Source: Pseudomonas haemolytica (lineage in GTDB: Bacteria; Pseudomonadota; Gammaproteobacteria; Pseudomonadales; Pseudomonadaceae). From it: DNA of 64,000 nucleotides. Under the pieces are notes generated by a model. It was not told the origin of the DNA, made no database searches, and saw only the letters and a program-made list of their open reading frames with translations. The DNA lies in assembly GCF_009659625.1 (NCBI RefSeq), contig NZ_VOIW01000004.1:1-64000 (forward strand), in the 5' to 3' direction. Position 1 is the stretch's first letter; each line of letters begins with the position of its first letter. A program made the position numbers and the translations under genes. Below, piece by piece: positions 1 to 7,923 of this stretch.

Positions 1-18
1 CTCATCAGCGGGAGGCGA

Positions 19-46
19 ATTCTACAGCGTTACACGCTGCTGTCAA
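19..46 (-). promoter_or_regulatory. Stable-RNA type promoter, proximal copy
   Basis: Read on the minus strand this is TTGACA (41-46), a 16-bp spacer and TAGAAT (19-24), followed by a GC-rich discriminator. An A-rich stretch like an UP element lies just upstream of the -35. This layout is that of rRNA or tRNA operon promoters in Pseudomonas, so transcription probably runs leftward into an rrn operon beyond the edge. The downstream RNA gene itself is not in the window. Confidence 0.7.
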
Positions 47-164
47 CACCTCTTTTTCAACTTCCTTTCGGCTTCGATGAACTGAAGCAACCTGCTGCCG
101 AAAACCTCATAACTCATTGTTTACCAAGGAGTTTTCCGTTTCGACTGCGCCGGAAGTGGGGCGA

Positions 165-192
165 ATTATAGGCCTCCAGAATCTGCCGTCAA
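165..192 (-). promoter_or_regulatory. Stable-RNA type promoter, distal copy
   Basis: On the minus strand this is TTGACG (187-192), a 16-bp spacer and a perfect TATAAT (165-170), again with a GC-rich discriminator and an A/T-rich upstream stretch. It repeats the architecture of the promoter at 19-46 about 146 bp further from the edge. Tandem promoters with similar cores are usual for rRNA operons. Confidence 0.65.
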
Positions 193-223
193 CCTTCTTT
201 TTCACATTTCTGTCATATCGGTC

Positions 224-270
224 AAAAAATCCCCTGAAATGCGAACGCCGGCCCCAAGGGGCCGGCGTTC
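224..270 (-). terminator. Rho-independent terminator after mmsA
   Basis: A perfect 13-bp GC-rich stem (243-255 paired with 258-270, AA loop) lies 13 bp past the stop of mmsA. On the minus strand it is followed after about 12 nt by an ATTTTTT run (224-230). It closes the bauA-mmsA unit before the stable-RNA promoters. Confidence 0.75.
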
Positions 271-283
271 CTCTAACTAAGCC

Positions 284-1777
284 TTACAAGCTAGGGAAGG
301 CGAACTGCGACGCCTCATGGCTGGCCCGCTGCGGCCAACGCTGAGTGATCGCCTTGCGACGGGTATAGAAACGTACCCCATCCGGCCCATAGGCGTGCAA
401 GTCGCCAAACAGCGAACGCTTCCAGCCACCAAAGCTGTGATAGGCAACCGGAACCGGCAGCGGTACGTTAACCCCTACCATGCCCACTTCAATCTCGTCG
501 CAGAACAGCCGCGCCGCCTCACCATCACGAGTGAAGATGCACGTGCCATTGCCGTATTCGTGATCATTGATCAACTGCATCGCAGCTTCCAGGCTGTCGA
601 CCCGCACCACACACAGCACCGGCCCGAAGATCTCTTCTTTATAGATACGCATCTCAGGCGTCACGCGGTCAAACAGACTGCCACCGAGGAAGAACCCCTC
701 CTCATGCCCGGCAATGCTCAAGCCGCGACCATCAACCACCAGTTCCGCGCCCGCAGCCACACCGTCCTCTATATAGCCACTGACCTTATCCCGTGCTTGG
801 CCAGTCACCAACGGCCCCATATCCAGGCCACAAGAAGTGCCCGCACCAATCTTCAACGCCTTGACCTGCGGAACCAACTTGGCGATCAACGCATCCGCCA
901 CTTGATCACCCACGCACACCGCCACCGAGATCGCCATGCAACGCTCGCCGCAGGAACCATAAGCGGCGCCCATCAAGGCACTCACGGCGTTGTCCAGATC
1001 CGCATCCGGCATCAGCACGGCGTGGTTCTTCGCTCCACCCAACGCTTGTACGCGTTTGCCGCGCTTGGTCGCTTCGGAATAGATGTACTCGGCAATCGGC
1101 GTCGAGCCTACAAAGCTCAAGGCTTTTACTTCCGGCGCTTGGATCAATGCATCCACCGCGCCCTTATCGCCGTGCACCACACTCAGCACGCCTTTAGGCA
1201 GCCCGGCCTCCTGCAACAGTTGCGCGATCAACAGCGTCGAACTCGGATCACGCTCCGACGGTTTAAGGATGAAGCAGTTACCGCACACAATCGCCAGCGG
1301 GTACATCCACAGCGGCACCATCGCCGGGAAGTTGAATGGGGTGATACCCGCTACCACACCCAGCGGCTGGAAGTCCGACCATGCATCAATGTTCGGCCCC
1401 ACGTTACGGCTGTATTCACCCTTGAGAATCTCCGGCGCCGAGCACGCGTATTCCACGTTCTCGATGCCGCGCTTGAGTTCACCCGCGGCGTCTTCCAGGG
1501 TCTTGCCGTGCTCTTCGCTGATCAACTGCGAGATACGTGCTTCGTTCTGCTCCAGCAGTTGCTTGAAACGGAACATCACCTGGGCACGCTTGGCCGGCGG
1601 CGTATTACGCCAGGCCGGGAACGCCGCCTTGGCCGAGTCGATCGCGCTTTGAATGGTTTCGCGACTCGCCAGTGGCACCTGGTGAATCACCTGGCCGGTG
1701 GACGGGTTGTACACATCGGCGGTACGGCCGCTGTCGCTGACCAACTGGCCGTTGATCAAATGCTGGATAACGCTCAT
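284..1777 (-). CDS. mmsA: CoA-acylating (methyl)malonate-semialdehyde dehydrogenase (MmsA/BauC type)
   Basis: This cytosolic NAD-dependent aldehyde dehydrogenase oxidises malonate or methylmalonate semialdehyde to acetyl- or propionyl-CoA. The protein is 497 aa, the usual MmsA length. Visible signatures are the TPFNFPAMVP segment near residue 146, the cofactor-loop sequence FVGSTPIAEY near 222 and the active-site stretch GSCGERCMA, with Cys280 as the likely nucleophile. The start is backed by AGGAG seven bases upstream. It lies 39 bp downstream of the omega-amino-acid transaminase on the same strand, so the two are probably one operon. That context favours the beta-alanine route, where the substrate is malonate semialdehyde (called BauC in P. 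aeruginosa), over valine degradation. Sequence alone cannot settle substrate preference. Confidence 0.93.
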   Translation of the reverse strand: MSVIQHLINGQLVSDSGRTADVYNPSTGQVIHQVPLASRETIQSAIDSAKAAFPAWRNTPPAKRAQVMFRFKQLLEQNEARISQLISEEHGKTLEDAAGELKRGIENVEYACSAPEILKGEYSRNVGPNIDAWSDFQPLGVVAGITPFNFPAMVPLWMYPLAIVCGNCFILKPSERDPSSTLLIAQLLQEAGLPKGVLSVVHGDKGAVDALIQAPEVKALSFVGSTPIAEYIYSEATKRGKRVQALGGAKNHAVLMPDADLDNAVSALMGAAYGSCGERCMAISVAVCVGDQVADALIAKLVPQVKALKIGAGTSCGLDMGPLVTGQARDKVSGYIEDGVAAGAELVVDGRGLSIAGHEEGFFLGGSLFDRVTPEMRIYKEEIFGPVLCVVRVDSLEAAMQLINDHEYGNGTCIFTRDGEAARLFCDEIEVGMVGVNVPLPVPVAYHSFGGWKRSLFGDLHAYGPDGVRFYTRRKAITQRWPQRASHEASQFAFPSL

Positions 1778-1816
1778 GCAGGGCTCCTGAAAAGTTGTTC
1801 TATATAGAAGGAGAAA

Positions 1817-3166
1817 TCAGTCGATCTTGTTCAGCACTTCGCCGACCGCGTCAAACAGACGATCCAAGTCCTGCGGCTTGCTGTTGAACGTTGGCCCGAA
1901 CTGCAGGGTGTCACCGCCAAAACGCACGTAGAACCCAGCCTTCCACAAGGCCATGCCAGCCTCGAATGGGCGCACGATGGCATCGCCGTCACGCGGTGCG
2001 ATCTGGATCGCTCCGGCCAGGCCGTAGTTTCGAATGTCGACCACACTCTTGCTGCCCTTCAAACCATGCAGAGCATTCTCAAAGTGCGGCGCGACTTCGG
2101 CTACGCTCTGCACAAGGTTTTCCTTCTGCAACAGGTCCAGTGCCGCCAGGCCAGCCGCGCAAGCCACCGGGTGCGCTGAGTAGGTGTAACCGTGGGGGAA
2201 TTCCACGGCGTACTCCGGCGTCGCCTGGTTCATGAAGGTCTGATAGATCTCGCTGCTGGCAATCACCGCGCCCATCGGGATCGCGCCGTTGGTGACTTGC
2301 TTGGCGATGCACATCAGGTCTGGCGTCACACCAAAGCTGTCAGCACCAAACATTGAGCCCGTGCGACCAAAGCCGGTGATCACTTCGTCAAATATCAGCA
2401 GGATGTTGTGCTGGTCGCAGATCTCACGCAGGCGCTTGAGGTAACCCTGTGGAGGCACCAGTACGCCGCCAGAACCGGCCATTGGCTCGACAAACACTGC
2501 CGCGATATTGGAAGCGTCATGCAGCTCGACCAGCTTGAGCAATTCATCGGCCAAGGCAATACCGCCCTGCTCCGGCATGCCTCGGGAGAAGGCATTGCTC
2601 GCCAGCAAGGTGTGAGGCAAATGGTCAACGTCCGTCATCGCCTGGCCAAAAATTTTACGATTGCCATTAACCCCGCCCAGGCTGGTGCCGCCGATGTTCA
2701 CACCGTGGTAACCGCGGGCGCGGCCGATCATCTTGGTCTTAGTGGCCTGGCCTTTCAGACGCCAGTAAGCACGCACCATCTTCACGGCCGTATCGGCGCA
2801 CTCGGACCCGGAGTCAGTGAAGAACACGTGATTCAGGTTACCCGGGGTCAAGTCGGTAATCTTTTCCGCCAATTGGAAGGACAACGGATGACCGTATTGG
2901 AAGGCCGGGGAGTAGTCCAAGATGCCCATTTGCTTGGCGACAGCTTCCTGGATTTCCTTGCGCGTATGCCCGGCACCGCAGGTCCACAGGCCCGACAAAG
3001 AATCATAAACCTTGCGCCCCTTGTCATCGGTCAACCAACTGCCTTCAGCGGCCACGATCAGGCGCGGGTCACGCTGGAAGTTACGGTTGGCAGTGTAGGG
3101 CATCCAGTGCGCATCCAGCTTCAGTTGGCTGGCAAGGGACGATGGGGCGTTTTCGGGCATGTTCAT
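1817..3166 (-). CDS. bauA: Beta-alanine (omega-amino acid):pyruvate aminotransferase
   Basis: This class-III PLP aminotransferase moves the amino group of beta-alanine to pyruvate, giving malonate semialdehyde and alanine. The chosen start gives 449 aa. It begins MNMPENAPS and has GCGAGG eight bases upstream; an ATG 21 bp further out lacks a ribosome site. Family marks are the DSLSGLWTCGAGH segment, the phosphate-binding FTDSGSECAD near residue 117, IFDEV with Asp260 contacting the PLP pyridine nitrogen, and IAKQVTNGA with Lys289 as Schiff-base lysine. It heads the unit with mmsA and is divergent from a LysR regulator, the same arrangement as bauA-bauR of P. aeruginosa. Its product is the substrate of the downstream dehydrogenase. 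Confidence 0.93.
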   Translation of the reverse strand: MNMPENAPSSLASQLKLDAHWMPYTANRNFQRDPRLIVAAEGSWLTDDKGRKVYDSLSGLWTCGAGHTRKEIQEAVAKQMGILDYSPAFQYGHPLSFQLAEKITDLTPGNLNHVFFTDSGSECADTAVKMVRAYWRLKGQATKTKMIGRARGYHGVNIGGTSLGGVNGNRKIFGQAMTDVDHLPHTLLASNAFSRGMPEQGGIALADELLKLVELHDASNIAAVFVEPMAGSGGVLVPPQGYLKRLREICDQHNILLIFDEVITGFGRTGSMFGADSFGVTPDLMCIAKQVTNGAIPMGAVIASSEIYQTFMNQATPEYAVEFPHGYTYSAHPVACAAGLAALDLLQKENLVQSVAEVAPHFENALHGLKGSKSVVDIRNYGLAGAIQIAPRDGDAIVRPFEAGMALWKAGFYVRFGGDTLQFGPTFNSKPQDLDRLFDAVGEVLNKID

Positions 3167-3292
3167 CAGCAAAACCTCGCAAGGCAAAAGGCAGCGTCGG
3201 GATTGAAAAAGCGTTGTTGCAGCTAAATTGCCATGGGGATAAAGTCGGTGAAATCCAACTCTTCTAATCTTCAGTCAGGACTTCACTAAACT

Positions 3293-4213
3293 ATGAGCAA
3301 CCGTCGTCCCGACCCTCTGGCGCAAGTCAGTGACTTCGATATTCGCTTGCTGCGCATCTTTCGCAGCGTAGTGGAGTGCGGCGGCTTCTCGGCGGCGGAA
3401 GCCGTACTCGGCATCGGCCGCTCGGCCATCAGCCAACAGATGAGCGACCTTGAGCAGCGGCTCGGGCTAAGGCTCTGCCAACGCGGCCGCGCCGGGTTTT
3501 CGCTGACGGAAGAAGGTCGCGAGGTCTACCAGTCTGCTTTGCAGCTATTGAGTGCCCTGGAAAGCTTTCGCACCGAGGTCAATGGCCTGCATCAGCACTT
3601 GCGCGGCGAGTTGATCATCGGCCTCACTGACAACCTCGTCACCCTGCCCCATATGCGCATCACCCACGCATTGGCGCAGTTGAAAGAGCGTGGCCCCGAC
3701 GTGCAAATCCAGATCCGCATGATCGCCCCCAATGAAGTGGAGCAAGGTGTACTCGACGGCCGCCTGCACGTCGGCGTGGTGCCCCAGGCCAGCGCGCTGT
3801 CGGGCCTGGAATACCAACCACTGTACAGCGAACGCTCACTGCTCTATTGCGCGGTCGGCCACCCGCTGTTTTATGCCGACAACAAGCAACTCGACGACGA
3901 ACGCATCGACAGCCAGGACGCCATCGCCCCCACCTTCCGCTTGCCTGCACAGATCCAGGCCCATTACCAGGCGCTCAATTGCACCGCCAGCGCGTCCGAC
4001 CGTGAAGGCATGGCGTTCCTCATCCTCACCGGCCGCTACATCGGCTACTTGCCTGACCACTACGCTAGCCTGTGGGTGCAACAAGGCCGACTGCGCGCGC
4101 TGAAACCGGCTACACGTTTTTACGATTTGAGCCTGGCATCGGTCACGCGCAAGGGTCGCCGCCCCCATTTGGTGCTGGAAAGCTTCCTGGAAAGCCTGGC
4201 CGCAACCCGCTAA
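3293..4213 (+). CDS. bauR: LysR-family regulator, likely BauR for beta-alanine catabolism
   Basis: The protein is a 306-aa LysR-type transcription regulator. The N-terminal winged helix-turn-helix is clear (FSAAEAVLGIGRSAISQQMSDLEQRLG, residues about 32-58), followed by a linker helix and a LysR substrate-binding domain to the C-terminus. It is transcribed away from bauA across a gap of about 125 bp, the classic layout for a LysR protein controlling its divergent neighbour. I infer that it activates bauA-mmsA in response to beta-alanine or a related amine. The symbol rests on neighbourhood as well as family. Confidence 0.82.
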   Translation: MSNRRPDPLAQVSDFDIRLLRIFRSVVECGGFSAAEAVLGIGRSAISQQMSDLEQRLGLRLCQRGRAGFSLTEEGREVYQSALQLLSALESFRTEVNGLHQHLRGELIIGLTDNLVTLPHMRITHALAQLKERGPDVQIQIRMIAPNEVEQGVLDGRLHVGVVPQASALSGLEYQPLYSERSLLYCAVGHPLFYADNKQLDDERIDSQDAIAPTFRLPAQIQAHYQALNCTASASDREGMAFLILTGRYIGYLPDHYASLWVQQGRLRALKPATRFYDLSLASVTRKGRRPHLVLESFLESLAATR

Positions 4214-4227
4214 CTCGGGCCCCACAC

Positions 4228-4255
4228 AAAAAGCTGAGCAACTGGACAGCTTTTT
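4228..4255. terminator. A/T-flanked hairpin between bauR and the permease
   Basis: AAAAAGCTG (4228-4236) pairs perfectly with CAGCTTTTT (4247-4255) across a 10-nt loop, 15 bp after the bauR stop. The trailing T5 makes a weak terminator the simplest reading. Lying 45 bp before the permease ATG, it could also be an operator. Confidence 0.45.
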
Positions 4256-4299
4256 GCAAGGCACAGAGACCTTGAACCGTCCGCCTCGAGTTAACCGCC

Positions 4300-5694
4300 A
4301 TGCCCCCAGAATCCTCCAGCTCCAGCGACCTGATCTACGGCCTCGACGACCGGCCGAAACCACTGCCCGCTCTATTGGCAGCCCTGCAACATGTACTGGC
4401 GGCGTTCGTCGGCATCATCACCCCGCCGCTGATCATCGGCTCAACCCTGAGCCTCACCGCCCACTTGCCCTACCTGATCAGCATGGCGCTGATGGTTTCC
4501 GGCGTGGGCACATTCATCCAGGCACGCAGGCCCTTTGGTATCGGCGCCGGGATGATCTGCCTGCAAGGCACCAGCTTTGCGTTTCTCGGCGCGGTGTTGT
4601 CGGCAGGTTTTTTGGTCAAGCAACGCGGCGGTAGCCCGGAGGATATTTTGGCGATGATCTTCGGCGTGTGCTTCTTCGGCGCGGCGGTACAGATCGTGTT
4701 GAGCCGCTTTATTGGCCAACTGCGTCGAGTCATCACACCGCTGGTGACCGGGATTGTGATTACGCTGATCGGCATCAGCCTGATCAAGGTGGGCATTACC
4801 GACCTTGGCGGCGGTTTTAACGCACCGGACTTCGGCGCCCCCGCCAACCTGGCGCTCGGCCTGTTCGTGGTACTGACGATCATTTTGCTCAACCGCTCCA
4901 ATACCCCATGGGTACGTCTCTCGGCGATCATCATAGGCCTGGCCCTGGGGAGCCTGGCGGCGTGGTTCAGCGGCAAACTCGTGCCCCAAGCCCTGCCCGA
5001 CCTGCCCCTGATCAGCCTGCCTACGCCGTTCCGCTTCGGTTTCAACTTCGACTGGAGCGCCTTCTTGCCGATAGCGCTGATTTATCTGATCAGCAGCATT
5101 GAAACTGTTGGTGACCTCACGGCCAATTGCATGATCGCCCGCCAACCCATCAGCGGCCCTTCCTATATAAGCCGGCTCAAGGGCGGCGTGCTGGGCGATG
5201 GCGTGAGCTGCATGATCGCCGCTACCTTCAGCGCCTTCCCCAATACCACCTTCGCCCAGAACAATGGGGTGATCCAACTTACCGGCGTGGCCAGCCGTTA
5301 CGTCGGCTTATATATCGGCGTATTGCTGTTCTGCCTCGGCCTGTTTCCGCTGATCGGCGCCGTGCTCCAGCAAATTCCCAAACCGGTGCTGGGCGGCGCG
5401 ACCCTGGTGATGTTCGGCAGTGTGGCCGCCGCCGGCGTGCGCATTCTCGCCCAGGCACCGCTGGACCGACGCAGCATGTTGATCATCGCTACCTCGTTCG
5501 GCGTCGGCCTGGGTATCGCCGCCCAGCCCAACCTGCTGCACCTGATGCCAACACTGGTGCAGAACCTGTTCGACTCTGCCATCACCAGCGGCGGCCTCAC
5601 CGCCATCGTGTTATGCCTGTTACTGCCGGAGGCCAAGGCGAGCACGGCTGCCGCAAAGCACACAGCGCAAAGCGACAGCCTGGAACCGCTTTAA
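4300..5694 (+). CDS. NCS2-family purine (xanthine/uric acid) permease
   Basis: This 464-aa inner-membrane protein has about 12-14 hydrophobic segments and belongs to the nucleobase:cation symporter-2 (uracil/xanthine permease) family. The N-terminal QHVLAAFVGIITPPL segment is the family hallmark in TM1, where the His is conserved in XanQ-type transporters. NTTFAQNNGVIQLTGVASR around residues 310-330 is the NCS2 signature with its substrate-contacting Gln/Asn. It should import xanthine or another oxidised purine with protons. The same stretch carries a TetR regulator, 8-oxoguanine deaminase and adenine deaminase, which supports a purine role over uracil. The exact base transported cannot be read from sequence. 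Confidence 0.85.
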   Translation: MPPESSSSSDLIYGLDDRPKPLPALLAALQHVLAAFVGIITPPLIIGSTLSLTAHLPYLISMALMVSGVGTFIQARRPFGIGAGMICLQGTSFAFLGAVLSAGFLVKQRGGSPEDILAMIFGVCFFGAAVQIVLSRFIGQLRRVITPLVTGIVITLIGISLIKVGITDLGGGFNAPDFGAPANLALGLFVVLTIILLNRSNTPWVRLSAIIIGLALGSLAAWFSGKLVPQALPDLPLISLPTPFRFGFNFDWSAFLPIALIYLISSIETVGDLTANCMIARQPISGPSYISRLKGGVLGDGVSCMIAATFSAFPNTTFAQNNGVIQLTGVASRYVGLYIGVLLFCLGLFPLIGAVLQQIPKPVLGGATLVMFGSVAAAGVRILAQAPLDRRSMLIIATSFGVGLGIAAQPNLLHLMPTLVQNLFDSAITSGGLTAIVLCLLLPEAKASTAAAKHTAQSDSLEPL

Positions 5695-5781
5695 CGGTTT
5701 TATTGCATCAGGACTTGTCTGAGGCTTGAGGGTGGGTTATCTGTGCACACGTCGTCTCTATCGATCAGCACGGAAACCTCC

Positions 5782-6441
5782 ATGAGCCTCGAAGTTCCTG
5801 CCCACAGCAACCACGCCGGTAAACCCGCCAGCCGCATTCGGCAAAAGAACGAACAAGCGATTCTCCAGGCTGCTGAAGATGAATTCGCGCGCCATGGCTA
5901 CAAAGGCACCAGCATGAACACCATTGCTGCCAGTGCCGGGCTGCCCAAGGCCAACCTGCACTACTACTTCACCAACAAACTGGGCCTGTACATCGCGGTG
6001 CTGAGCAATATTCTCGAACTGTGGGACAGCACCTTCAACGCGCTGACCGCCGAGGATGACCCGGCCGTCGCACTCACGCGCTATATCCGCACCAAGATGG
6101 AATTCTCGCGACGCCAACCACAAGCCTCGCGGATCTTCGCCATGGAAATCATCAGCGGCGGTGAATGCCTCACCGAATATTTCAGCCAGGACTATCGCGC
6201 CTGGTTCAGTGGCCGCGCAGCGGTGTTCCAGGCGTGGATCGACGCCGGCAAAATGGACCCCATCGACCCCGTGCATTTGATCTTCCTGCTGTGGGGCAGC
6301 ACCCAGCATTACGCCGACTTCGCCACCCAGATCTGCCGCGTCACCGGTCGCACCAAGCTGACCAAGCAGGACATGGAAGACGCCGGCACCAACCTGATCC
6401 ATATCATTCTCAAAGGCTGCGGCATCAAGCCAGCCGTATAA
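5782..6441 (+). CDS. TetR-family regulator, RutR-like
   Basis: The protein is 219 aa from the ATG at 5782 (MSLEVPAHS), which has GGA seven bases upstream. An in-frame ATG 39 bp earlier is possible but lacks a ribosome site. The TetR helix-turn-helix is clear (TSMNTIAASAGLPKANLHYYF, residues about 45-65), with an all-helical ligand domain after it. The helix sequence and C-terminal half (IFAMEIISGGECL, LWGSTQHYADF) resemble the RutR/YcdC subgroup, which senses uracil or other nucleobases. It sits just behind a purine permease in the same direction, so control of purine or pyrimidine genes here is a reasonable inference. It ends 12 bp before yigZ. Confidence 0.8.
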   Translation: MSLEVPAHSNHAGKPASRIRQKNEQAILQAAEDEFARHGYKGTSMNTIAASAGLPKANLHYYFTNKLGLYIAVLSNILELWDSTFNALTAEDDPAVALTRYIRTKMEFSRRQPQASRIFAMEIISGGECLTEYFSQDYRAWFSGRAAVFQAWIDAGKMDPIDPVHLIFLLWGSTQHYADFATQICRVTGRTKLTKQDMEDAGTNLIHIILKGCGIKPAV

Positions 6442-6453
6442 ACGAAGCGAGTT

Positions 6454-7035
6454 ATGTCTTTTACGCTTACAGGCCTTTGCGAATTTCGTGAAGAAATACG
6501 CAAAAGCCGCTTCATCACCTTAGCGGCGCCCATCACCAGCCCGCAGGACGCCCAGGCGTTTTTCGAGCAGCACAGCGACCTGAATGCCACGCATAACTGC
6601 TGGGCCTGGAAGCTCGGCGATCAATACCGCAGCAACGACGACGGCGAACCCGGTGGCACCGCCGGGCGCCCGATCCTCGCGGCCATCGAGGCGCAGGGTT
6701 TTGATCAGGTCGCGGTGCTGGTGATCCGCTGGTACGGCGGGATCCAACTGGGTACCGGTGGACTGGCTCGCGCCTATGGCGGCGGCGCCAATAAATGCCT
6801 GCAAAATGCCGAGCGCATCGAACTGATCAGCCGTGTGCCCCTGAGTTGCGCCTGTGGGTTCTCCGAGCTGAACCTGGTAAAGCTGCGTGTCGCTGAACTC
6901 GGCGGCCTGGTGATGGACGAAACCTTCACCGCCAACGGCGTGGAACTGCAGCTTGCACTGGGAGAAGCGCACATCGACACCCTGCAAACCCAGCTCGCCG
7001 ACCTGAGCCGTGGGCGCATCCTGCTACAACGCTGA
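6454..7035 (+). CDS. yigZ: YigZ/IMPACT family protein (UPF0029)
   Basis: The protein is 193 aa with an N-terminal UPF0029/IMPACT domain: KSRFITLAAP near residue 17, a central DDGEPGGTAGRPIL and VIRWYGGIQLGTGGLARAYGG near residues 89-110. A small ferredoxin-like C-terminal domain (DUF1949) follows. The family is widespread. Eukaryotic IMPACT acts on translation control, while the bacterial role is not firmly known. It follows the TetR gene by 12 bp and may be co-transcribed with it. Length and motif order are normal. Confidence 0.9.
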   Translation: MSFTLTGLCEFREEIRKSRFITLAAPITSPQDAQAFFEQHSDLNATHNCWAWKLGDQYRSNDDGEPGGTAGRPILAAIEAQGFDQVAVLVIRWYGGIQLGTGGLARAYGGGANKCLQNAERIELISRVPLSCACGFSELNLVKLRVAELGGLVMDETFTANGVELQLALGEAHIDTLQTQLADLSRGRILLQR

Positions 7036-7090
7036 AACTGCTACTGTTATGCGCTGAACTCCCTGAACCGCGATTTCAAAGGAAGCCTTC

Positions 7091-7777
7091 ATGTCTACGC
7101 CAAAAACCGCACTGATCATCGGCGCCTCACGCGGGCTGGGCCTTGGCCTGGTCAAGCAACTGCTCCAGGACGGCTGGGACGTGACCGCCACCGTGCGTGA
7201 TCCGAACAAGGCCGATGCCCTGAAAGCCGTAGGGCCGGTACAGATCGAGAAGTTGGACATGGACGATCAGCAAGCCGTAATCGCCCTGGCCCAACGCCTA
7301 AAAGACCGCACCTTCGACCTGCTGTTCGTCAACGCCGGCGTCAAGGGCCCGGCGAACCAGGAGCCAGGCCACGCCACCCTGGCGGAAGTCGGCCAGCTGT
7401 TCTTCACCAACGCTGTGGCGCCGATCAACCTGGCTCAGCGCTTTGTCGGGCAGATCCGTAAAGACACGGGCGTGCTGGCTTTCATGAGTTCGGTACTGGG
7501 CAGCGTGACCATTCCCGACGGCTCGGACCTGGCGCTGTACAAGGCCAGCAAGGCTGCACTCAATTCGATGACCAACAGCTTTATCACCCAACTGGGCGAT
7601 CATAAGCTGACGGTTCTGTCGCTGCATCCGGGCTGGGTGAAGACCGACATGGGCGGCGAAAACGCGCATATCGACGTCGACACCAGCGTGCGCGGCCTGG
7701 TGGATCAGGTGAATGCATACACTGGCAAAGGCGGCCATCACTTCGTGGACTACAAGGGCGACACCATCGCCTGGTAA
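7091..7777 (+). CDS. Short-chain dehydrogenase/reductase
   Basis: This 228-aa classical SDR has a Rossmann entry at IIGASRGLGLGLV (residues 7-19), an NAG-type segment FVNAGVKGP near residue 80, the catalytic Ser in FMSSVLGSV and the catalytic YKASK near residue 153. The TGxxxGxG motif starts with Ile-Gly instead of Thr-Gly, which occurs in some NADP-linked members. The ribosome site is AAGGAAG, seven bases before the ATG. The substrate is unknown. Nothing in the neighbours fixes it, although purine genes flank the locus. Confidence 0.85.
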   Translation: MSTPKTALIIGASRGLGLGLVKQLLQDGWDVTATVRDPNKADALKAVGPVQIEKLDMDDQQAVIALAQRLKDRTFDLLFVNAGVKGPANQEPGHATLAEVGQLFFTNAVAPINLAQRFVGQIRKDTGVLAFMSSVLGSVTIPDGSDLALYKASKAALNSMTNSFITQLGDHKLTVLSLHPGWVKTDMGGENAHIDVDTSVRGLVDQVNAYTGKGGHHFVDYKGDTIAW

Positions 7778-7790
7778 GCAGCAAAGGGTT

Positions 7791-7816
7791 GTTATCGACT
7801 GATTGCCGTCGATAAC
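7791..7816. promoter_or_regulatory. Perfect 9-bp inverted repeat before the 8-oxoguanine deaminase
   Basis: GTTATCGAC (7791-7799) and GTCGATAAC (7808-7816) are separated by 8 bp, 14 bp after the SDR stop and about 107 bp before the deaminase ATG. There is no T-run, so an operator is likelier than a terminator. No protein can be assigned from sequence alone. Confidence 0.4.
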
Positions 7817-7923
7817 GATCCACGCGTAAACTGCCCACCTCGCCCTCCCCGGCGACCCTGGATCAGCAGACAGGGCAACACTGAGCTGGCAAACCTGAAC
7901 CCATCATTCAGAGGAGCCGGCCA

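Noticed and set aside
117..344. Small plus-strand open frame at the left edge
   Set aside because: It spans the distal stable-RNA promoter and the mmsA terminator and has no ribosome site.
317..1807. 1.5-kb plus-strand open frame opposite mmsA
   Set aside because: Arg/His-rich translation with no family features. The minus strand carries the complete dehydrogenase.
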